From assembly GCA_013289685.1 (NCBI GenBank), contig JABCZL010000011.1:186001-250000 (forward strand): a stretch of DNA of 64,000 nt. The letters run 5' to 3'. Shown in pieces: positions 1 through 8,042 of the stretch. The notes below the pieces were generated by a model, which ran no database searches, was not told the origin of the DNA, and saw nothing but the letters and a program-made list of their open reading frames with translations. The number at the start of each line of letters is the position of its first letter. Positions within the stretch are counted from its first letter, which is position 1. A program made the translations under genes and the position numbers. The stretch comes from Acidobacteriota bacterium (GTDB taxonomy: Bacteria; Acidobacteriota; Terriglobia; Terriglobales; Acidobacteriaceae).

Positions 1-270
1 GACATCGTCCGCGGCAAGCCGCATCCCGAGCCCTATTTGAAAGGCGCATCCATTCTGGGATTTTCGCCGGAGGAGTGTATCGTCCTCGAAGACGTCCCCG
101 CCGGAGTTCGCGCGGGCAAGGCCGCTGGGGCAAAGGTCATCGCCTTCAAAACCACGGTTCAGGAATCGGTCTTGCGGGAAGCTGGCGCCGACTGGATCCT
201 GAACAACTGCGCGGATCTTCACTTGCTCGATCGTAAGCCGAATCTAAAGCTGGAGCTCACGGAAGCGTAA
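1..270 (+). CDS. HAD-superfamily hydrolase, beta-phosphoglucomutase-like (C-terminal part)
   Basis: The gene enters from the left edge, so only the last 89 residues are visible. They carry the end of a HAD subfamily IA phosphatase: motif III lysine in RGKPHPEPYLKGA (Lys6 of the visible part) and motif IV EDVPAGVRAGKAAG, whose acidic pair binds Mg2+. Such enzymes dephosphorylate or isomerise small sugar phosphates in the cytoplasm; substrate cannot be told from this piece. The reading frame is open to the first base, and a TTG at 37 lies inside the conserved motif, so it is not the start. Confidence 0.88.
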   Translation, partial: DIVRGKPHPEPYLKGASILGFSPEECIVLEDVPAGVRAGKAAGAKVIAFKTTVQESVLREAGADWILNNCADLHLLDRKPNLKLELTEA

Positions 271-399
271 AACTTCAAAGCCGCTTGACTTTCAGCGAAC
301 TCCTCCGTGTCCTCTGCGGTTGTCTCGAGTTTGTGCCTAAAGTTCCTCCCGCCCCTGCCGATCAAGTCTTCAGCGTGCATCCGTAACGAGGAGAGACTA

Positions 400-1092
400 A
401 TGTCGACAGCAGCCGTTCCCACAAGTTCCATTTACCAGGAAGTGCAAGCGTTTTATCAGCAGCGAGGCTCCGATCTGCAGCAACTTGGTAAAGCTCTCCA
501 GTCCGGAGACCTTGCCGGGGCCCAGAAGGAATTCGCTGCCATCCAGACTCTGGGCAAGAGCGGCCCGTTCGCCAGCGGGGACCCCTTCGTATCCAAACAG
601 CGCGAGCAGGACTTCGCAGCCATCGGTCAGGCCCTCCAATCTGGAGACCTGGCGGGCGCGCAGCAGGCTTTCGCTCAACTGCAAAGCACTTTCCACCAGC
701 ATCATCAGCAGGTCACCCAGCCGCCTCCGGCCATCGTGGTGAACCTTAGCGGATCGAATCCGGCATCACCTGCCCCAGCACCGCCCGCGACTTCAACCAG
801 CACGGGTTCGCAGCCCCCGGCCGGAACCTCGACAGCGCCCGCCGGCGGAACAGAAATCGTTCTTAATCTCGGCACCGTCACCCCGGGCGAGCAGATCACC
901 ATCGGCCTGAACAACGCCGGCAACGGCACCGAGCAGGTCACTATCGGAGTGGCCAGCCAGGCGAACCAGGCTCCCGAACAGGTCACCCTCAACCTGAATC
1001 AGAACAGCAACCAGCAAATCATCCTCAACCTGTTCAACAGCACCGCCGCCAGCAGCGCGCCTCAGGGCAGCGGCGTCAACGCTACAGCCTAG
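400..1092 (+). CDS. hypothetical protein with internal duplication and Ala/Pro-rich linker
   Basis: 230 residues, no family recognised. The ATG at 400 is chosen because GAGGAG lies six bases upstream; an in-frame GTG at 307 would add 31 residues drawn partly from an intergenic repeat arm. The N-terminal half holds two near-identical helical units around ALQSGDLAGAQ (about residues 33 and 78), each followed by a Phe/Ala-rich helix. A Pro/Ala/Thr linker follows, then a region rich in Asn/Gln with repeated I-V-L-N-L strands. No signal peptide is evident. The helix pair resembles a two-copy helical-hairpin module; the function is unknown. Confidence 0.75.
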   Translation: MSTAAVPTSSIYQEVQAFYQQRGSDLQQLGKALQSGDLAGAQKEFAAIQTLGKSGPFASGDPFVSKQREQDFAAIGQALQSGDLAGAQQAFAQLQSTFHQHHQQVTQPPPAIVVNLSGSNPASPAPAPPATSTSTGSQPPAGTSTAPAGGTEIVLNLGTVTPGEQITIGLNNAGNGTEQVTIGVASQANQAPEQVTLNLNQNSNQQIILNLFNSTAASSAPQGSGVNATA

Positions 1093-1261
1093 GCACTTAA
1101 CCCACACCAGTGGCGGGCGAGCGGCTCTCGGCAAACCGCCGGTCCTGCTCGCCGCACTGGCGAACTCAGCCGCATCCACCTTCCCCCTCGAAAATTGTCC
1201 CCCTGATGGAGTAGACTTTCCCACCTACCCCGGGAATCTTATCCGCAAGGAGCGACCAATC

Positions 1262-1804
1262 ATGAAATCGAGGCTGCTGACGCTGCTCGCCGGCTTGTGT
1301 GTACTTGTCACGCTGGGCAATGCCCAGGACCAACGCGATCAACCCTCCGCCAAATCTCAGGAGCGCATTATCAGGGAGGTCCGCCACGAACTGCTGATGC
1401 TGCCGTACTTCGGCGTGTACGACTACATCGCCTTTAAAGTGGACGGTTCTACCGTCACTCTCCTCGGCCAAGTCATACGGCCCACTCTCAAGTCCGACTC
1501 CGAGAATGTGGTGAAGCGGATTGAAGGCGTCGACAAGGTCGATAACCAGATCGAGGTTCTTCCCCCCTCTCCCATGGACGACCGCCTTCGCACCCGGCTC
1601 TTCCGTGCGATCTATCAATACCCGGCGCTGCAGAGGTACGAACTCGGGGTGCAAAAGCCGATTCGCATTATCGTCAAGAATGGCCGCGTGACCCTGGAGG
1701 GCGTCGTGGACAGCGAAGGCGACAAAAATCTTGTCGGCATTCGCGCCAACGGAGTCTCCGGCACTTTCTCAGTCACCAACAATCTGCAGGTCGTCAAGCC
1801 GTAA
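1262..1804 (+). CDS. exported BON-domain protein
   Basis: 180 residues with a Sec signal peptide (about 1-21, cleavage near GNAQ). Two BON-type domains follow: the first about residues 34-100 (V-D-G-S-T-V-T-L-L-G-Q-V then VKRIEGVDKVDNQIEV), the second about 108-178 (NGRVTLEGVVDSEGDKN). BON domains of the OsmY type are periplasmic and bind phospholipid or other envelope surfaces. AAGGAG sits eight bases before the ATG. The gene is followed by a family C hairpin (1817-1840). A periplasmic envelope-stress or membrane-tethering role is inferred from the family only. Confidence 0.85.
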   Translation: MKSRLLTLLAGLCVLVTLGNAQDQRDQPSAKSQERIIREVRHELLMLPYFGVYDYIAFKVDGSTVTLLGQVIRPTLKSDSENVVKRIEGVDKVDNQIEVLPPSPMDDRLRTRLFRAIYQYPALQRYELGVQKPIRIIVKNGRVTLEGVVDSEGDKNLVGIRANGVSGTFSVTNNLQVVKP

Positions 1805-1816
1805 GCGGCTCGGGTA

Positions 1817-1840
1817 GGGGCGGACGCATTCGTCCGCCCC
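1817..1840. repeat. family C hairpin repeat (GGGGCGGACG-CATT-CGTCCGCCCC)
   Basis: Perfect 10-bp arms with a 4-nt loop just after the BON gene. Related copies with the core GGCGGACG/CGTCCGCC occur at 12966, 20831 and, inside a gene, at 37801. It may act as a rho-independent-like hairpin but has no T-run. Confidence 0.8.
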
Positions 1841-1975
1841 GCGACGCAAAGCGAGTCACCCCGGACCCTTCGACTGTGCCGAGGGCAAGAAGCGTCCGGG
1901 CTGGGTATTCTTGTTTGTGACTAAGCACCTTGCTTGCTAAATCGATATTTCAGCCGCTTTTCTGATCCACCCGCG

Positions 1976-1981
1976 TATAAT
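1976..1981 (+). promoter_or_regulatory. possible -10 box (TATAAT)
   Basis: A perfect TATAAT lies 50 bp before the sugar-isomerase ATG, in a locally AT-richer stretch. No good -35 is seen at 16-18 bp, so this is a weak call. Confidence 0.3.
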
Positions 1982-2030
1982 GCTCCCGGATTCGACTTCT
2001 CCCCAACGAAGCCATCGGAGGCACGCCATT

Positions 2031-2921
2031 ATGAGTTTGCAGGCTATGAACCGCCGCACGTTTCTGGAAACCGCAACCAGCGTTACCGCCGCCACTTTAT
2101 TGACCAGTCGCCTGGGTTTCGCTGCCGGCGATCACAAGATCGAAAAGGTCGGCGTGCAGCTCTATACCGTGCGCGACTTGATGAAAGAAGACTTCGACGG
2201 CACCATCGCCAAGGTCGCCCAGATCGGCTACAAAGAAGTGGAATTTGCCGGATATTTCGGCCGCACCGGAGCGCAAGTCCGCGCCGCCTGCGACAAGAAC
2301 GGCCTCACCGCGATTTCCACCCACGTTCAATACGACGAACTCGACGACAAATTCCCGTCGGTGATCGAAACCTCCAGGACCATCGGTCTGAAATACATTG
2401 TGTGCCCTTTTATCCAGGAGGAACTGCGCAAGTCACCGGACATCTGGAAGCGGGCCGCCGAGAAATTCAACCGCTGCGGCGAGGCCACCAAGAAGGCTGG
2501 CATGCAGTTCGCCTATCACAATCACTGGTTCGAATTTCTTCCCGTCGACGGCAAGCTTCCCTACGATGAACTGCTGAAGGAATGCGACGGCAACCTGGTG
2601 AAGATGGAAATGGACTTGTGCTGGATCACCGCGGCCGGGGCCGATCCTCTGAAGTATTTCAATCAGTATCCCGGACGCTTCCCCTTGGTCCACGTCAAGG
2701 ACCTCCATTCGATTCCCAAAGTTACCGCCGGCGGCGCGCAAAACTACGGCGATACCGTCGACCTGACCGAGGTGGGCAGCGGCCTTATCGACTGGAAGAG
2801 AATTTTTGCGCAGTCCGACAAGGCGGGGATTAAGCACTACATCGTTGAGCACGATCATCCCAAGCAGCCGCTCGAGAGCATCGCGAAGAGCTACGAGTAC
2901 TTGAACACGCTGCGCTGGTAG
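2031..2921 (+). CDS. sugar phosphate isomerase/epimerase (TIM barrel, Tat leader)
   Basis: 296 residues. GGAGG nine bases upstream supports ATG 2031; ATG 1980 lacks a site. The N-terminus has a twin-arginine leader, NRRTFLETATS, followed by a hydrophobic stretch, so export in folded form is likely. The rest is an AP-endonuclease-2-type TIM barrel: VGVQLYTVRD at the start, and candidate metal ligands in EFAGYFG, STHVQYDEL, YHNHWFEF, EMDLCW, VHVKDL and EVGSGLIDW. Such enzymes isomerise or epimerise sugars or inositols. It heads a likely operon with the GMC oxidoreductase and its small partner, so a periplasmic sugar oxidation route is inferred. Confidence 0.88.
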   Translation: MSLQAMNRRTFLETATSVTAATLLTSRLGFAAGDHKIEKVGVQLYTVRDLMKEDFDGTIAKVAQIGYKEVEFAGYFGRTGAQVRAACDKNGLTAISTHVQYDELDDKFPSVIETSRTIGLKYIVCPFIQEELRKSPDIWKRAAEKFNRCGEATKKAGMQFAYHNHWFEFLPVDGKLPYDELLKECDGNLVKMEMDLCWITAAGADPLKYFNQYPGRFPLVHVKDLHSIPKVTAGGAQNYGDTVDLTEVGSGLIDWKRIFAQSDKAGIKHYIVEHDHPKQPLESIAKSYEYLNTLRW

Positions 2922-2928
2922 TGGAAGA

Positions 2929-2947
2929 GCGGCCCTTCTTGGGCCGC
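2929..2947. repeat. family D hairpin repeat (GCGGCCC-N5-GGGCCGC)
   Basis: Perfect 7-bp arms eight bases after the isomerase stop. The same core with flanking CTCTTCCACGGT recurs at 16749 and 36135 on the other orientation. The rest of 2922-3059 holds another small stem around GGGCTTTAGCCCTG. Confidence 0.75.
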
Positions 2948-3059
2948 GTAAGGCATGTGGGATCAGTGTGGGCTTTAGCCCTGAGGAGATCTGCGGTTTC
3001 CTCCGGTCATTTTGAGATAGAAGTTTGAGATAGAAGAGAGATCGAATCCTGGGAGATCC

Positions 3060-4763
3060 ATGCAAGTCAAACGCACACCCAAGACTTACGACGTTTGCAT
3101 CATCGGCTCGGGCGCCTCGGGGGGCACGGCGGCCAAGGTGCTCACCGAAGGCGGCCTGAGTGTTGCGCTGCTCGAGGCCGGGCCTCCGGTCGTTCCGGAG
3201 ACCGACTACAAGGAACACGTGTGGCCTTACGAATTACCGCATCGCGGCGCCGGTGTCGGCGGCCGCGCGCGCCAGGGGCTCGAAGACGAATTCCTCGCCC
3301 CCAACGGCGCCTGGGAAATCGAAGGCGAGCCTTACGTGTCCGCTCCCGGTTCAAAGTTCCGCTGGTTCCGTTCGCGCATTGTCGGCGGACGCACCAACCA
3401 CTGGGGACGCATCGCGCTGCGCATGGCTCCGGTGGATTTTAAAGTCCGCTCACACGACGGCATGGGCGACGATTGGCCGCTCACCTACGACGACGTCGCG
3501 CCCTATTACGACAAAGTCGAGTCCTATATCGGGGTTTTCGGGACCAAGGAAAATATTTCCAGCGCGCCCGACGGAATTTTCCTGCCGCCGCCCAAGCCGC
3601 GCTGCACCGAAACCATTATCAAGAAGGCCTGCGACCACCTTAACATCCTCTGCATTCCGTCACGCCTGGCGATTTTGACGCAGCCCCACAACGGCCGCGC
3701 CGCTTGCCACTACTGCGCGCAGTGCGGCCGGGGATGCATCACCGCGTCTAACTTCAGTTCCAGCCAGGTAATGATTCCGCCCGCGCAGAAGACCGGACGT
3801 CTCGCGCTGATTACCGGCGCCATGGCGCGGGAACTCGTCGTCGGTAAAGACGGTAAGGTCGAATCGGTTTCTTATATCGACAAGGCGACTCGCGAGGAGA
3901 AGCGCATTCATGCCCGCGCCTTCATCGTCGCCGCCAGCACCTGCGAATCCGCGCGGCTGCTGCTGAATTCCAAGTCGAACCTTTTTCCCGACGGCTTGGC
4001 GAATTCCTCCGGCGTAGTCGGCCGCAACTTGATGGACACCGTGGGCAGCAATGGCGGCGGATATTTTCCTCAGCTCGAAAAAATGCCGCCGCACAATCAC
4101 GACGGCGTCGGCGGCATGCACATGTACTTGCCATGGTGGAAGTTCGACCGCAAAAACGACTTCCTGCGCGGCTACCACACCGAATTCGGTGGCGGACGCG
4201 GCATGCCTGGCGTCGGCGAATTCGATGGCTTGTGCAACAAGTTCGAGGGCTACGGCTCGGCGCTGAAGCAGGAGTGCAAGAAGAAATATGGCGCATACAT
4301 CGGCTTCTCCGGCCGTGGCGAAATGATCCCCAACGAAAACTGTTACTGCGAAATCGATCCTGCGGCCGTGGATCAGTGGGGCATTCCCGTGCTGCGCTTC
4401 CACTGGAAGTGGAGCGACAACGAAATCAAAATGGCGAAGGACATGCAGGAAACCTACCGCGAAATCGTGGAAGCCGCGGGTGGAATCTACCTGACCTCGA
4501 CCAAGCCCGATGGGTCACATCCCTACGGGATCGCCGACGGCGGCGTGATCATTCACGAAGTAGGCACCGTGCGCATGGGAGAGCACCCTGCGACTTCGGC
4601 TCTGAACCAATACTGCCAGGCGCATGACGTGAAGAATTTATTCGTGACCGACGGAGCCAGCTTTGTCACCAACGCCGACAAGAATCCCACGCTGACCATT
4701 ATGGCGCTGACCTGGCGCGCTTCGGATTACTTGCTGGATCAGGCGAAGAAGGGAAATCTCTAG
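3060..4763 (+). CDS. GMC-family FAD-dependent oxidoreductase
   Basis: 567 residues. The FAD Rossmann motif GSGASG lies at residues 16-21 with the acidic residue of LLEAG about 20 residues later. The conserved GMC C-terminus is present: IIHEVGTVRMGEHP (catalytic His region, about 500) and TNADKNPTLTIMALT (about 535). An unusual four-cysteine cluster, CHYCAQCGRGC, sits near residues 216-226. GMC enzymes oxidise primary or secondary alcohols, often sugars. The next gene, 11 bp on, encodes a gluconate-2-dehydrogenase subunit-3-like protein, the usual partner of membrane-linked GMC sugar dehydrogenases, so electrons probably pass to the respiratory chain. GGGAG precedes the ATG. Confidence 0.92.
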   Translation: MQVKRTPKTYDVCIIGSGASGGTAAKVLTEGGLSVALLEAGPPVVPETDYKEHVWPYELPHRGAGVGGRARQGLEDEFLAPNGAWEIEGEPYVSAPGSKFRWFRSRIVGGRTNHWGRIALRMAPVDFKVRSHDGMGDDWPLTYDDVAPYYDKVESYIGVFGTKENISSAPDGIFLPPPKPRCTETIIKKACDHLNILCIPSRLAILTQPHNGRAACHYCAQCGRGCITASNFSSSQVMIPPAQKTGRLALITGAMARELVVGKDGKVESVSYIDKATREEKRIHARAFIVAASTCESARLLLNSKSNLFPDGLANSSGVVGRNLMDTVGSNGGGYFPQLEKMPPHNHDGVGGMHMYLPWWKFDRKNDFLRGYHTEFGGGRGMPGVGEFDGLCNKFEGYGSALKQECKKKYGAYIGFSGRGEMIPNENCYCEIDPAAVDQWGIPVLRFHWKWSDNEIKMAKDMQETYREIVEAAGGIYLTSTKPDGSHPYGIADGGVIIHEVGTVRMGEHPATSALNQYCQAHDVKNLFVTDGASFVTNADKNPTLTIMALTWRASDYLLDQAKKGNL

Positions 4764-4774
4764 ACGGGCGGACT

Positions 4775-5365
4775 ATGCCAATTTCACGACGCGACATTCT
4801 CAAATCACTCACCTTCACGGCGATCACCGGATCGGTGTTGCGCGTGATTCCGCTGGAAGCCGCCGAATACGCTCATCGCATGGTGCGCGCCGAAAAGGCT
4901 GCCGCAGAAAACCAGGCCTACGCGCCCAAGTTTTTCTCCGCGCACGCCTACAAGACGCTACAGTCGCTCTGCCAGACCATCATTCCATCCGATGACGACG
5001 CTAAGGGAGCGGTCGAAGCCGGCGCGCCTGAATTCATCGACCTGATCACAAGCGAAAACAAGGAATACCAGGTCTCTCTCGGCGGAGGCTTGATGTGGCT
5101 CGACAACACCTGCCTCGATCGCTACGGCAGCGCCTATCTCGACTGCACGCCGGCGCAGCAAAAAGAAATTCTCGACCTCATCGCCTACAAAAAGAATGCG
5201 AAGCAGGATCCCAGCTTGGGCCAAGGGATCGAGTTCTTCGCATTCCTGCGCAAGCTGACCGCCGACGGTTTCTTCACCAGCGAGATTGGCATCGCCTATC
5301 TCGGCTACATCGGCAACACCTTCGTGCGAGAGTTCCCCGGCTGCCCGCCGGTGCCGGAAGCGTAA
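4775..5365 (+). CDS. gluconate 2-dehydrogenase subunit 3 family protein
   Basis: 196 residues. A twin-arginine motif SRRDILKSL at residues 4-12 and a hydrophobic segment mark a Tat leader. The mature part matches the subunit-3 family: KTLQSLCQTIIPSDDDAKGAVEAGAPEFID, then DRYGSAYLDCTPAQQKEILDLIAYK, and GFFTSEIGIAYLGYIGNTFVREFPGCPPVPE at the end. These small proteins accompany GMC dehydrogenases and guide their export by piggy-back through Tat. The gene starts 11 bp after the GMC stop, so the two are most likely co-translated or co-transcribed. Confidence 0.9.
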   Translation: MPISRRDILKSLTFTAITGSVLRVIPLEAAEYAHRMVRAEKAAAENQAYAPKFFSAHAYKTLQSLCQTIIPSDDDAKGAVEAGAPEFIDLITSENKEYQVSLGGGLMWLDNTCLDRYGSAYLDCTPAQQKEILDLIAYKKNAKQDPSLGQGIEFFAFLRKLTADGFFTSEIGIAYLGYIGNTFVREFPGCPPVPEA

Positions 5366-5415
5366 GACCTAATGCGGCGCGGGCGCCCGCCTGCACGCGA
5401 ACAGCCGGCTGTGAC

Positions 5416-5941
5416 TCAATAGGCCATTGGCAGCACGAGACCTTCCTGCTGGTCGTGCGGGCTGCAGACCTCGAAGAACTCAAAGTTGCCAGCCTGCAGC
5501 TCCTTGCCGATGCGTGAGGAGGTGCATGTCCCGCAGAGAGATTCTGCAACATTTCCCCAAGTGAAAAGCGTCTGCTCGGGCCCTTTTTCCACGACTTCGC
5601 CAAAGTTCTCAATGGTCAAACCCTGCGAGGGCATCCACAGGCAGCGTGCTTGCGCTTCACAGTTTGCGCAAATGTCGATTCGCTGAAAGCAGGGACGAAA
5701 AGATTTTCTGCTCGCGAAAGACATAGCAGGGCAGTCCTGCTGCGGGCGCAATGACTACCGCGCGTCCCCGAAACTCAGCGTAATCGCGGCGCAATTGCTC
5801 GACCAGACACGAGAGACATAGGGGCATGATTTGCTTCGCATCCGATTCCGCGACCTGCGAATATCCGTGCGCAGCCTGCTGTCCGCAGCGAGCGCATTGC
5901 TTTTTTCGCGGACCGCGCTTCAGAAAATCCAAAAGACCCAT
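5416..5941 (-). pseudogene. zinc-ribbon cysteine-pair protein, frameshifted
   Basis: Two minus-strand frames read as one protein. Frame one runs from ATG 5941 and has CARCGQQAAHGY and PLCLSC pairs; it then passes out of register at PCYVFREQ and stops at 5657. Frame two carries the continuation QRIDICANCEAQARCLW, CGTC and the C-terminus to 5416. Removing one base of the four-base run at 5704-5707 restores REQKSFRPCFQRIDICANCE and an open frame of about 174 residues. The cause may be true inactivation, an assembly error or a +1 shift. The intact product would be a small cytoplasmic zinc-binding protein of unknown role. It lies three bases downstream of the M24 peptidase start-side neighbour's stop, on the same strand. 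Confidence 0.6.
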
Positions 5942-5944
5942 GGC

Positions 5945-7258
5945 TCACGCCTTTCCGAACGGATCTTCCAACGACAAGGTCTGCGGCGTGAACAGCTCGG
6001 CGCCATTTTCCGTGATGTGCATGTCGTCTTCAATTCGCACGCCGAATTCTCCGCGAATATAAATGCCGGGCTCGTTGCTGGTGGTCATGTTGGCTTGCAG
6101 CTTGGTCGCATTGCCGCGAACAAGATAGGGCCACTCATGCCCATCCATGCCCAGGCCGTGGCCGAGCCGGTGAGTGAAGTACTTGTAGTCGGGACCATAG
6201 CCCGCGTCGGTGATTACTTTGCGGGCCGCCGCATCCACCGCGCCGCACTCGGCTCCCGGACGCGCCGCCGCCAGCGCCGCCGACTGGGCGCGGAGCACGA
6301 TGTCGAACACTTTTTTCATCTTGTCGGTGGCTTGGCCTGCAGCTTTGCCGAAAACAAACGTGCGCGTGATATCAGATTGGTAGCCTTCGACCGTGCAGCC
6401 GTCGTCGATCATGACAAGCGAGCCTTCGCGGATCACCTGCGGTGCGGCGAGTCCGTGGGGGAATGCAGTAGCCTCGTCGACCATGACGCTGGCGTCGCCA
6501 GGAAATCCCAACTGGCGATACGCCGCGTCAATCAGGTCGGAGGCATCGCGCTGGGTCATGCCCGGACGCAGCGCGCGGTAGACCGCTTCGTACGCCGCCA
6601 GCGTGACCTGCGCGGCCAGTCGCATCAGTGCAACTTCGTGAGCGCTCTTGATCATGCGGCATCCGGCGGTGACCGGCGTCGCGCTCATGATGGTTGTCTG
6701 GGAGGCGGCCTGAGATAAGGCCTTGGCAATGCCATCGGCAAAAACGAAACGGACGGTCTCTTCGATCCCAATCTTTCCGCTGGCCATGCCGCGATCTTTC
6801 AATCCCTGGGCGATTCGCTGGTACGGGTTCTCATCCTCCTGCCATACCCGCACATCGGCCTGCTCGCCATCCGGCGCGTTGCGGAGTTGCTCCCGCGCCC
6901 GTCCTTCTTCAAACGCCGGGCACACATAAAACGCCGCGCCCTTGGCGGGCAATACCAGAGCGAAGGCGCGCTCTCCGCCCCACCAGCGGATGCCGGTGAA
7001 GTAGCGCAACGACGTGCCTTCCATTAGCACAATGGCGTCGAGCGCGTTTTCGGTCATGACCACGCGGGCGCGCTCCTGGCGTTCGTGGCGCTCGTCGCGA
7101 GTGATGGGCGTGGCCTCGTTCTTGCGCGACTTCAGCTGCGCCAGCGAGGGCGGCAGGGCAGCGTCGTTCCTTTCCGCCGCGGCCGCCAGAGAATACGATG
7201 CAACCGCCATCCCCGCCGTTACACTGCCCACTTCCAGAAACCGTCGCCGCGAGATCAT
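5945..7258 (-). CDS. exported M24 family metallopeptidase (Xaa-Pro aminopeptidase-like)
   Basis: 437 residues. The N-terminus SRRRFLEVGSVTAG is a Tat-like leader. The C-terminal pita-bread domain shows the five dinuclear metal ligands in order: Asp in MIDDG, Asp in SDITRTF, His in HRLGHGLGMDGHE, Glu in NEPGIY and Glu in RIEDD. The N-terminal creatinase-like domain (about 60-190) is present. The family removes N-terminal residues before proline, or opens related amide bonds. GGAGG lies six bases before the ATG and a TATAAT box at 7293-7298 is placed to drive it. Confidence 0.92.
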   Translation of the reverse strand: MISRRRFLEVGSVTAGMAVASYSLAAAAERNDAALPPSLAQLKSRKNEATPITRDERHERQERARVVMTENALDAIVLMEGTSLRYFTGIRWWGGERAFALVLPAKGAAFYVCPAFEEGRAREQLRNAPDGEQADVRVWQEDENPYQRIAQGLKDRGMASGKIGIEETVRFVFADGIAKALSQAASQTTIMSATPVTAGCRMIKSAHEVALMRLAAQVTLAAYEAVYRALRPGMTQRDASDLIDAAYRQLGFPGDASVMVDEATAFPHGLAAPQVIREGSLVMIDDGCTVEGYQSDITRTFVFGKAAGQATDKMKKVFDIVLRAQSAALAAARPGAECGAVDAAARKVITDAGYGPDYKYFTHRLGHGLGMDGHEWPYLVRGNATKLQANMTTSNEPGIYIRGEFGVRIEDDMHITENGAELFTPQTLSLEDPFGKA

Positions 7259-7292
7259 CCACCCCTCCGGGAGTTAGGAACGCAATCCGGTG

Positions 7293-7298
7293 ATTATA
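7293..7298 (-). promoter_or_regulatory. likely -10 box of the M24 peptidase gene
   Basis: TATAAT on the minus strand, 35 bp before the ATG at 7258. The -35 region is weak. Confidence 0.4.
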
Positions 7299-7749
7299 CG
7301 GGAGTTGCGATGTTCAGCTTTCAGATTGCAGATTTCAGAGCCTCCGGACCGGGGTGGAAAAGATGGACTCGGCAGTTCGTGGAGGCCCTTAACTCTCACC
7401 GTTCGTTAGAGTTAACCTGTAATACGTATACATATGTACGTACAAATGGGTACTCATCGTGCCGGAGTTAGCTCCGCCCAGGAATCCGGGTTGCTCGTCG
7501 CACAGAATGCCATTTCCGGGGCCGGAAACGGCCCTGGCGTCGACGATCGATGGTGCGGGCAGAGAAAGGGGCCGTCCGTGAAATAATTGCGCCTCCTGGA
7601 GCCTGCAAAGGGCCTTCTACGACTTTTCAACGACTTACACTAAGGCTCAACGACTTACAAAAAAGAGCCAGCGATATAGGCTTCGTTCCCGCGAAGAAAT
7701 GACCTGGGAGATGCTGATACCGTCTCCCCGAAGTCTCAGCCGCTGAGGT
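7299..7749. other. gene-poor gap with an alternating purine-pyrimidine tract
   Basis: No well-supported gene. Bases 7422-7444 alternate purine and pyrimidine without a break (ATACGTATACATATGTACGT and on), which is striking in this GC-rich sequence. A 46-codon frame, 7446-7586, begins right after it but has no ribosome site. A direct-repeat cluster follows at 7618-7659. Confidence 0.5.
7618..7659. repeat. direct repeats of AACGACTTAC
   Basis: Two exact copies of CAACGACTTACA (7628, 7648; 20 bp apart) and a degenerate copy TACGACTTTT (7618). The same decamer lies at 10320 in the mraZ promoter spacer. Confidence 0.6.
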
Positions 7750-7944
7750 ATGCTCTCTCAGTTCATGGAATCCGGTTTCCAATGCGCCGCTTGTGGAGAA
7801 TGGAACACCACCTCGGTGGACGAGTCCGCGGGACGCCGCCAGAGCTACGTGGAAGACTGCCAGGTCTGCTGCAAACCGAATGTGTTGCGTGTTGAATACG
7901 ACAACTCGTCGCAGGAATTCTTCATCACTGCGCAACTGGAATGA
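7750..7944 (+). CDS. CPXCG-type cysteine-rich small protein
   Basis: 64 residues with two Cys pairs, QCAACGEWN (about 11-16) and CQVCCKPNVL (about 38-42), spaced as in the CPXCG small zinc-ribbon family. Family members are 60-70 residues long, which fits. ATG 7750 is preceded by TGAGG; an in-frame ATG at 7765 is the alternative. It stands alone on the plus strand between minus-strand genes. The fold should bind one Zn2+; no role is known. Confidence 0.85.
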   Translation: MLSQFMESGFQCAACGEWNTTSVDESAGRRQSYVEDCQVCCKPNVLRVEYDNSSQEFFITAQLE

Positions 7945-8042
7945 ACGGCCAGACCTTAGATCTCAGATCCTCCTCTCGCGCTACAGTTAGCAGTTCACGG
8001 CATCGCAGAAAGGACCTGTGTCCGCTGTGGTTTTTTTTGTCG

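Noticed and set aside
5831..6718. Long plus-strand frame opposite the M24 peptidase
   Set aside because: Mirror of a conserved gene on the other strand, a common effect in GC-rich DNA.
7446..7586. 46-codon frame after the alternating tract
   Set aside because: Codon bias is fair, but no ribosome site and no recognisable sequence.
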